Positions 1-6,263 of a stretch of DNA of 10,008 nucleotides are shown here, one piece after another. Below the pieces are notes generated by a model. That model did no database searches, was not told where the DNA came from, and was given only the letters and a program-made list of their open reading frames with translations. Each line of letters begins with the position of its first letter. The first letter of the stretch is position 1. The stretch is from Scenedesmus sp. ARA3 (taxonomy: Eukaryota > Chlorophyta > Chlorophyceae > Sphaeropleales > Scenedesmaceae). The translations under genes were made by a program, and so were the position numbers. The stretch is from NCBI GenBank assembly GCA_004335835.1, contig RWJK01000022.1:1-10008 (forward strand). Direction: 5' to 3'.

Positions 1-925
1 GCATTTCCAGGAAGCTGCTGCCGCCTCCTGCAAGGTCACTGCTAGCTGCTGCTACTGCTGCTGCGATGCCGCTCCTGTCAGGCTTGCGCGGGCGCGCCCT
101 AGGCAGAGCTGCCGGCAGTGCTGCTGCTTCCGCTGGGTCGTGCTCTGAGTGGCGCAGGGTGCGGATGGCAAGCGCTGCCATGCTTGTTGCTGCATCATAC
201 AGCCCTGCATCCTGCAGGCTGGTTGGGTGCGCCTCGGGACAGCCTGGCAGCAGCCGTTGCAGCTGCGGCGGTTGCAGCTGCTCCTGGTGCAGCTCGCCTG
301 CTGGTGCTGGCTCCGCTGCTGCAGCGTTGCTGCTGTCCTGCCTGGTCACATCGGCTGGCGCTGCGCTGTCTGCCTCTGCATCACCTGAGAGCGCGGCAGC
401 AGTCTCAATCAGCAGCAGCAGGCCACTGAAGTCCTGCTGAGAAGAAGCCAGGCCTGAGGCAGCAGGCGCTGCTGCTGTTGCAGCTGCTGCTGCTCCTGCT
501 GCTGCAGACAGTGGTGAGCCTGGTGCAGGGTCCTCATCTCTCCAGGCAGGGTGTGCCCTGCGTCGCTCCCTGCTGGATCTGCGCAGGGCTTGCTGCTGTG
601 CTGGGGCCTGAGCACCTGCTGCTGTTGCCAGGCTGCAGGTGGTTGACACGGGATCTGGGACGTGCTCGTCTGCAGGCTCCTCCGAGCGCTTTTGGAAGCC
701 AGGAGCGGCGCTGGAGCGGTCGCCAAGTTGTCCAACGGAAGGCGAGTGCTGAGCCTGGGCCGAGAAGGCAATTGCAGTTACAGTGCTATGTTGGCCCTGC
801 AGGCTAGCGTCCATCGGGCTGCCCGCGCCGTCGCTCTTGTCTGCACTGGTAGCAAGAGGTGCTAGCAGAGGTCTCAGCCCCGCAGGCTTGGCGCTCAGCT
901 CCTGGGCTTCCTGGGCTGTAGCCAT
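1..925 (-). CDS. Low-complexity Ala/Gln/Ser-rich protein, 5' part, runs off left edge
   Basis: Reading the minus strand from the ATG at 925-923, the frame stays open for 308 codons to the window edge, so this is the N-terminal part of a longer protein. The start is the first ATG after an in-frame TAA about 60 bases upstream, and its context (GGC ATG GCT) is a good eukaryotic one. The protein is rich in Ala, Gln, Ser and Pro: an alanine tract lies at residues 141-156 and a Gln/Leu-rich stretch at 213-225. A basic patch at 115-123 (RRSSRERRR) could be a nuclear localisation signal. A short hydrophobic segment at 167-180 (FSGLLLLIETAAAL) is probably an amphipathic helix rather than a membrane span. 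No known domain is recognised, and no function is claimed. Such composition is common in algal regulatory proteins (inference). No intron is needed in the visible part. Overlapping open frames on the plus strand are antisense shadows of CAG/GCA-rich codons. Confidence 0.6.
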   Translation of the reverse strand, partial: MATAQEAQELSAKPAGLRPLLAPLATSADKSDGAGSPMDASLQGQHSTVTAIAFSAQAQHSPSVGQLGDRSSAAPGFQKRSEEPADEHVPDPVSTTCSLATAAGAQAPAQQQALRRSSRERRRAHPAWRDEDPAPGSPLSAAAGAAAAATAAAPAASGLASSQQDFSGLLLLIETAAALSGDAEADSAAPADVTRQDSSNAAAAEPAPAGELHQEQLQPPQLQRLLPGCPEAHPTSLQDAGLYDAATSMAALAIRTLRHSEHDPAEAAALPAALPRARPRKPDRSGIAAAVAAASSDLAGGGSSFLEM

Positions 926-981
926 GCCTTCCCTCTTGCGTTTTTCCGGCCTGAGAAGGCCAATGACCCAACAAAGAGACG

Positions 982-988
982 TTTAATA
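982..988 (-). promoter_or_regulatory. TATA-like box for the leftmost gene
   Basis: The minus strand reads TATTAAA here, 57-63 bases upstream of the ATG at 925. If it works as a TATA element, transcription would start near 955 and leave a 5' leader of about 30 bases. It is a single AT-rich match with no other support. Confidence 0.25.
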
Positions 989-2317
989 GATGTTAATGCA
1001 TTTGGAAACAAGTGCGACACGCAGCAGGTGCAGGACGGAAAGAGCGGACTTGGTGCTTCCTTGCTGGTGCTGTTTCACTGCTGTGTTGCGCACAATGAGT
1101 CACTGAACATGTGTGAACTACTGACAACGGCGCTGTTGGAGAAAGGTTCAGACGTACAGGAAACGGAGTAACCGAACAAGTCCCTTCAAACGCGTAACAC
1201 TGGCCTGAACCTACTTCGCTGTTGTAAAAAGAAAATATTCCTTTCACTTTATACGAAAACATGCAGTGCAGCGAGGAGCACTGTGGGCCGAGGCAGGACC
1301 TGACCCCGCCAGGCTGGACGTTGTTTCTTGATCTCGCTTCACACAACACTTGGCACGCTCGTGACGTGCCTGATCTGCTGTTCACTACAGATTCTTTACC
1401 AGAACAATGCTAGACAGCAAATGGTGTTGTCTGTGAACCAGGGTGGTGAGATCCCACCTGCTCACTGCACTGCACTGTAGGCGGGGCCTCACCAGAGCCC
1501 AGTACTGCTGCCAACAACAGTGGTTGCAAGTCCCACTGGCGATTAAAGACCGACTTAAAGCTCTGCAAAGTACATTCCAATTCTTTCATTTTACCGCAGC
1601 ACCTGGTTTATATAGCACGCCGCAACATCCCGAAGACACTGTGTCAGCGGCTTTTGCTTGGGCTTGAGGCCTGACGCCGTTCCAGCGCCACATGCCAGCC
1701 ACTGCCTCAGGTGCGTGAACAAGCAACTACTGTACTACAGCAAAGTGGTGCTGCTTGCATCTTGAGACTGATTGGCTGGATTCAGGCTGCACTGCACGCC
1801 CAGGCAGGGGCTGATCCTCATGAGGTTTAGAATCTTGTCACTCCTACTAGTCGTGTCCCACTGGAAGGGTGGTGGCCAAACAGGAGGCCTGAAAGAAAGT
1901 GTGCATTGGCAGGCCAGTTGCTGGGTTGAGTTGCTTGTAGCTGTTTAAATCCCAAGCGCCAAGCACTACAGCACTGCACATCAACATGCAATGGCAGCAG
2001 GAGGCCAGGAATAGCCATTTTGAGACAGCAGCTGTCAGCATACTTTTCAATGATTGCCACTTTTGCCAATACTGGAGAAGCTGCCCAGTGACGCCGTCAG
2101 CACCCTATAACAGTGCTGAGCCACTGCCATTGCTGGCAGCAATGGCTTCACTGGATGATCCAGCTTCAAGCTGTACAAGTTGCAACACAGTGTGTTGCCA
2201 CTGTACTGCTGCAGATGTCACCACCGTACGGCTGGGCTGCAATGCTACTCTCCGCGCAGTGCGGCTCCCGTGAGCGCATCATCTGCCCCACCCTGCTCTG
2301 CTGCGCTTCTGCCCAGC

Positions 2318-2346
2318 GGAAGAAGGGAGGAGGAAGAGGAGGAGGG
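2318..2346 (+). repeat. Polypurine tract
   Basis: Twenty-nine consecutive purines, mainly GGA/AGG units, form a homopurine run in an otherwise mixed region. Such tracts can adopt triplex or G-rich structures. No function is shown. Confidence 0.5.
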
Positions 2347-3464
2347 CTCCTGCAAGCTGTGGCACCCATGTGCTGTGGTGGTAGCAACATGGTGCTGTGC
2401 CTGGCCTGCTTCTCCTCAACCACACTGCGCTGCGCATTCAGAGCAACACAGGCAGCAGGCTTGGAATGGGGCATCACAGGTACTGTCAGGTGGGCCTGTA
2501 CTTGCACTGCGCTTACCGCAGCAGCATGCCATACTTGCTTGAACACCATGTTGCCATGATGGCAGATGCAGCGTGCTGGCAGCAGACTCGGCTTGCAGCA
2601 ACTTGCTGTTTGAAGGCCTGCCGGTTACTACCGCTGTTCATCTTGGCTCCTGCTGCAGCGTGCTTCCTCAGCACAGCATGCTCTGAAAATTAGATTGTTT
2701 GCCAGTCACACGCGCGGCCGCCGTTTGTTGATCGGCCATCTCAGATAGCAGCGCTGTGCACTACGTTTGCATCTCTGGCTCAGCCAACTTGAGTCATGTT
2801 AGTACTTGTGTTGACCAAAAGGACGATATGTGTGAGGGCCGCACAGCGGTGTCGTCCATTCGTTCTTCCATATAGTTGCCTCCCCGTCAGATGAGCGTGT
2901 CATTGGCTGTCACATTGGCTGCCCAGCAGGCAAGTAAACAAAACACATTCGTTTGCAATGCGTTGCTATGGCGAAGTGCACTCAGTCACCGTGACCTGCT
3001 GTTTTCTTGGTATAACATGTCATGCATTGCAGCAATTACTCCCTCAGGGAGTGGGCAATGCCTGCCATAAACGTCAAGCCTTCAAGTTGAAGGGACTTGC
3101 TTGCAGCAGCGCCCACTGATACTGCTTGGGGTAAGCGTGCCACGATCTCACCAAAGAATGCATACAACAATAATTGGTTTTACCTATCATACTTGTCTAG
3201 CATATCGCGGCAAGCCAATGATGATCACGGCGCACGAACACGTGCCCATGTTGACCAGTCAACGTGACAGTCTGATGCATTGGGTGGATGGCCTGTACCG
3301 TTTCAACATCTTTACCGTCCAATGTGATGTCATTATCTCATCTCTTAACAAAAATTCGCAGATCATCTCCACTACACTGAGCAGGTACGTGTTCGCGCCT
3401 CAGACCCAACTCGGCGAGAAACCAAAATGCGTCCTTAATACACCTTGTTTGTATAAGAGTAGCG

Positions 3465-3470
3465 TATAAA
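3465..3470 (+). promoter_or_regulatory. TATA-like box (TATAAA) for the PH/GRAM-like gene
   Basis: A TATAAA hexamer lies 107 bases upstream of the ATG at 3572, with a related TATAAG at 3452-3457. Its distance fits a start site near 3495-3500 and a 5' leader of about 75 bases. The leader also contains a pyrimidine-rich CTTCAG that could be a weak splice acceptor (AG at about 3546-3547), so a 5' UTR intron is possible. Confidence 0.35.
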
Positions 3471-3571
3471 CATGATGTTTTTTCATGATCTGACCGCCGG
3501 TGTGCTGCCGGCCCATGGTGGTATGCTGCTGCTTGTTTGACCTTCAGGTGAAACACTGTGGAATCATCATC

Positions 3572-3934
3572 ATGGCAGCAGCAATCGCCCCAACCAGCCA
3601 GGACATGACTGCTGCTGCAGAGTTCGACGTCTGCAATGGAGAGGAGCGCATTATGGCGTTTGAGTCGTTTGACATGGCGGTGCGTCTCTGCCTCAGCAGC
3701 AGCACAAGAAGAAGCAAGCCACGCCTGCAGTCTGCATCCTGCGCACGGTGCATGCAAATGTTTCTCATCGATCTGTTATTGATTGTTGCCGAAATTTCTA
3801 TCACTAAAAACAACAGTATATCTACAATTTCTGCATCCTCTGTCCAGTTGGTTCATGCTTGCTGGCTGATTTGCTGTGAACACTGTACTTCGACTGGTTG
3901 CCTGAAGTGCAGTAAGCAACTCAGCTGCGCCTTC

Positions 3935-3969
<35 letters not shown>

Positions 3970-5240
3970 GCTGCAGGGCAAGCCAGTGCATGGCCTGCTT
4001 ACCGATAGGCGCATCATCCTGAGGGAGTCCAGCGGCTCCTGCGGCTTCCCCCTGGACCTCTGCTGCGTCTGCTTCAAGGTAACGGCTTAGCACCGCAGCG
4101 TTATGGTATGCGACGCACCGCACAGGATCTGATCTGATGTCCTACGCCTGACATCATCATCAATTACCACATCGCTTTTGATGTGGATACCTGGTAGTGA
4201 ACATGCAGACACTGTGCGTGCTAGCCAGTTGAGGCAGCCACCAGACGCCTGTCGCTGCGCTGATGCGGCAGCTGTGTAGCTTGCTATGCCACAAGATGGG
4301 CTGGTGTGCCGCTCAAGCATGACCAAGTGTTACCTAGACATGTACTGCATACTGACTGCATGCATGTAACACGTGCATGTCACAGGAAGCAGCCTTCTTT
4401 GCTGCAGCTATGTTTCGGTGCTGCCGGCTTGTCCACAGCTGCTGCCTCATGCTGCTGCTGCTGCTGCTGCTGCTGTGCAGGCTGAGACTGACAGCAGCTA
4501 CTCCATCCTGGACCTGAAGAGTGTGCAGCCCTACGTGGCCAGCGGCTGCGCTGCCGACTGCATGGCAACCATGTTTAAGCTAGCCACCACCAACCCGCTG
4601 TGCTGCTGCCTGCCCAAGATGCTGCCCAACGGCGTCAGGCTGGGCTTCTCGCGTGTGGGTGAGCAGCCAGCACCAATCTCAACAGCTCACAGCTGTGCCT
4701 TTCTGGTATTGTGGGATGTAGGATGGTGTTTTGTAGGCGCCCGCTTCTTGGCATCTACATATTGCACCTGCTAGTGGCAGGGCAACGGACGAGCTGCTCG
4801 TGCTGTGTGCGCTCACTTGGCCAACACACACTGATGCACGCGCAGCAGCTCAGCAGTCGCATGTCGTGCGTGGCAATATCAACCAGTTGTGCAGCACCTG
4901 CTGCTGCTGCTACAACACCAGCTCAGCGTGCACCCCTGTGCATTCACACCCAGATGGACAAGCAACCCTTGTGATGCTCCTGGCCTGGCCCAACACATGC
5001 TATTTTGTTGCGCGTCAATGCATACAGCTGTAGCTCACCCTGCTCCTGCTTCTGCTGCTGCTGCCACTTCTGCCAGGCGACCTGGTGCCCAGCTGGCTGG
5101 GTGGCTTTGGTGTGCCTGGTGTGGGCCCCAACTTCCACAGGGTGCACCTGCAGCTGCAGAAGGAGGATGCGCTCAAGCTGCGCAAGCTGCTGGCCACGCA
5201 CCCCAACAGCAAGGGCCTCAAGTACACGGAGAAGGCGTAG
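3572..5240 (+). CDS. Unknown 183-aa cysteine-rich protein, loosely PH/GRAM-like, four exons
   Basis: Four exons join in frame: 3572-3679, 3977-4078, 4481-4658 and 5077-5240 (stop TAG 5238-5240), 552 bases in all. Introns start GTGCGT, GTAACG and GTGAGC and end in CTGCAG, GTGCAG and TGCCAG. Phases are 0, 0 and 1, each matching the next exon. The ATG at 3572 is in context ATC ATG GCA. The pattern resembles a PH/GRAM-type fold (inference): EERIMAFESFDMA (24-36), GKPVHGLLTDRRIIL (37-51), YSILDLKSVQPY (77-88), GVRLGFSRV (121-129), then VHLQLQKEDALKLRKLLATH (152-171), which looks like a final strand plus helix. The TDRRIIL segment recalls the 'LTDRRI' strand of bacterial PH and GRAM domains. Ten cysteines are present, clustered as CCxC (65-68) and CCC (111-113); these could bind metal or be lipidated, but neither is shown. 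There is no signal peptide or membrane span. The family is not recognised. The gene model is much surer than the fold. Confidence 0.75.
3938..3967 (+). repeat. (CTG)10 microsatellite at the 3' end of intron 1
   Basis: Ten perfect CTG units end nine bases before exon 2 of the cysteine-rich protein gene (which begins at 3977), with CCGCTGCAG completing the acceptor. The repeat sits where a polypyrimidine tract would normally be. The complementary CAG strand gives spurious polyglutamine frames. Confidence 0.9.
4452..4475 (+). repeat. (CTG)8 microsatellite at the 3' end of intron 2
   Basis: Eight perfect CTG units lie directly before the TGCAG acceptor of exon 3 (which begins at 4481). The position relative to the splice site is the same as that of the longer CTG tract in intron 1. 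Confidence 0.9.
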
Positions 5241-5414
5241 GGGGCAGCAGCTTGCGGCGCCATGCAGGATGCGAAATGCTGGGTGACGCGCGTTGCACCC
5301 GGATGGCTGGTGTGCAAAGCAGCCTTGCAAGTGTTGATGACCCTTGGTGCTAAAAGAACACAAACGGCTGCTTAGTTTTGGATTCATGTGTACTGCACAT
5401 TCACATTTCAAATT

Positions 5415-5515
5415 TGCACTGGGTTGTCTGCTGCAGCTTCTTGTTGATTGCTCTTGAATTGTGATTTGGTGTGTACTGCACTGGGTGGTGTCCTGCCGCT
5501 TCTTGATGATTTCTC
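5415..5515 (+). repeat. Imperfect direct repeat in the 3' UTR
   Basis: Two 39-base copies, 5415-5453 and 5477-5515, match at 33 of 39 positions without gaps at a 62-base period. Both open with TGCACTGGGT and carry GCTTCTTG in the same place. An extra GTGTACTGCAC occurs at 5388-5398 and 5471-5481. The repeat lies between the stop codon at 5240 and the candidate poly(A) signal at 5557, so it would be in the transcript. Confidence 0.7.
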
Positions 5516-5556
5516 CTACTGGTACAGCCGTTCGTGAGCACACATCTGTGGAAGAC

Positions 5557-5561
5557 TGTAA
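5557..5561 (+). terminator. TGTAA polyadenylation signal candidate
   Basis: This is the first TGTAA after the stop codon at 5240 and implies a 3' UTR of about 330 bases. TGTAA, rather than AATAAA, is the established poly(A) signal of Chlamydomonas and related chlorophytes. The cleavage site would be expected 10-20 bases downstream. Confidence 0.5.
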
Positions 5562-6263
5562 GACAAAGACAAGCTGTTTATGCAGTCATCGCAAAGATGG
5601 CAGGCATTGGTAACATCTGTGCCACAATGTTGACTCAAATGAGCTGGTGTCTCCGAGACACAAGACAAGGCGTGAGTCACGCCTTGACCGTTGACCGCTG
5701 GTCACCATCTCGATCTTTGCCAATTGGCCCACCCACCTCCCCCCTCTCTAGTTTGAGGGGCAGTAATGTCACTAGTGTCCGCCATTGGAGATGAGCAGGC
5801 TTTACGTAATGGTACCATCATAACAGCTGTTGGTTGCGCATGCCCAGCTGTCCGGCAGCAGGCACTTGGTGCCTGTGTCGTTGAGAGTGTCCCATACCTC
5901 CTTTGGGCTATTGTTTGAGGTGCGCAGCAGTTTCAGCAGCACGTTGGCAATGACAACCCTGTGTCACCTGGGCTTAGTCACCAAGGGGTTACTACCGAGT
6001 CCAACTTGGTGGTTGAGACTGGTGCAGCTGCACTCGCTTGAGCAAAAGTAAACTAAACTATTGGATTGATAAGGACTGTCGAGGCCTTCGCGCTCCCCTA
6101 ACCGCAGAGAGGACACGAGGAATGCAATCACTGTGCCTCGTTTGCCAAACCTATGATTCGTGTTGAGGTTTAAACATATGTTAGGCTGCTTTCAAGTGAC
6201 GCAGCTGCCTTCTTAGAGCTGCCAAATCCGTGCCCCACACAGCAGCAGCTCCGAAGCAGCACC
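5562..6263. other. Intergenic region and promoter/5' UTR of the syntaxin gene
   Basis: No coding exon is supported in this 700-base stretch. The 86-codon open frame starting at 5534 and the 73-codon frame starting at 5830 show no family resemblance and no splice partners. It contains the 5631-5704 cluster of putative transcription-factor sites and AT-rich patches near 6046-6072 and 6168-6182. No convincing TATA box was found at the expected distance from the ATG at 6264. Confidence 0.5.
5631..5704. promoter_or_regulatory. Cluster of bZIP-like and W-box-like motifs with a 21-base palindrome
   Basis: Within 74 bases there is TGACTCA (5631-5637). A perfect 10-base-arm palindrome follows at 5666-5686, with arms CAAGGCGTGA and TCACGCCTTG around one G, and TGAGTCA at its centre. 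Next come two tandem TTGACCG units (5684-5690, 5691-5697) and an inverted GGTCA (5700-5704), which makes TGACC-GCT-GGTCA a second palindrome. TGA(C/G)TCA is the AP-1/GCN4 type of bZIP site, and TTGAC(C/T) is the plant WRKY W-box core. The cluster is about 560 bases upstream of the syntaxin ATG. Its function is inferred only. Confidence 0.35.

Larger units (their letters stand above)
926..3464. other. Long intergenic region between divergent genes, no gene supported
   Basis: About 2.5 kb separates the minus-strand gene starting at 925 from the plus-strand gene starting at 3572. Open frames of 60-150 codons occur on both strands, but none shows a recognisable domain, a consistent codon pattern or a chain of splice sites in matching phase. 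The part from about 1000 to 2080 and from 2700 to 3464 is richer in A and T than the coding exons. The part from about 2100 to 2690 is GCA/TGC-rich and superficially coding-like. Small local features are a 29-base purine run (2318-2346) and a 15-base palindrome with 7-base arms, CCTTCAA and TTGAAGG (3079-3093). It probably holds two divergent promoters. A non-coding RNA or decayed transposon cannot be excluded. Confidence 0.5.

Noticed and set aside
66..440. Plus-strand open frames over 66-865
   Set aside because: They lie antisense to the long minus-strand frame 925-1, which is open throughout with an upstream stop and good start context. CAG/GCA-rich codons give open complementary frames as a by-product.
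2113..2693. Overlapping frames on both strands at 2113-2693, one ending in a hydrophobic Leu/Ala/Cys segment
   Set aside because: Several frames are open at once, as expected from GCA/TGC-rich composition. No domain, splice chain or codon preference singles one out, and the hydrophobic end is made of Leu/Ala/Cys codons typical of this background.
3079..3093. Palindrome with arms CCTTCAA and TTGAAGG
   Set aside because: Seven-base arms are expected by chance at this scale, and no adjacent promoter or repeat structure gives it meaning.
3101..3469. 122-codon plus-strand frame at 3101-3469
   Set aside because: The translation has no recognisable motif, the region is AT-richer than the confirmed exons, and the frame ends just before the likely TATA box of the next gene.
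3776..4123. Minus-strand polyglutamine frames at 3776-4123 and 4380-4568
   Set aside because: The glutamines come from the complement of intronic CTG repeats beside 3' splice sites of a well-supported plus-strand gene.
4944..5543. 199-codon minus-strand frame at 4944-5543
   Set aside because: It runs opposite exon 4 of the cysteine-rich protein gene, whose splice phases and stop are consistent. The translation shows no known motif.
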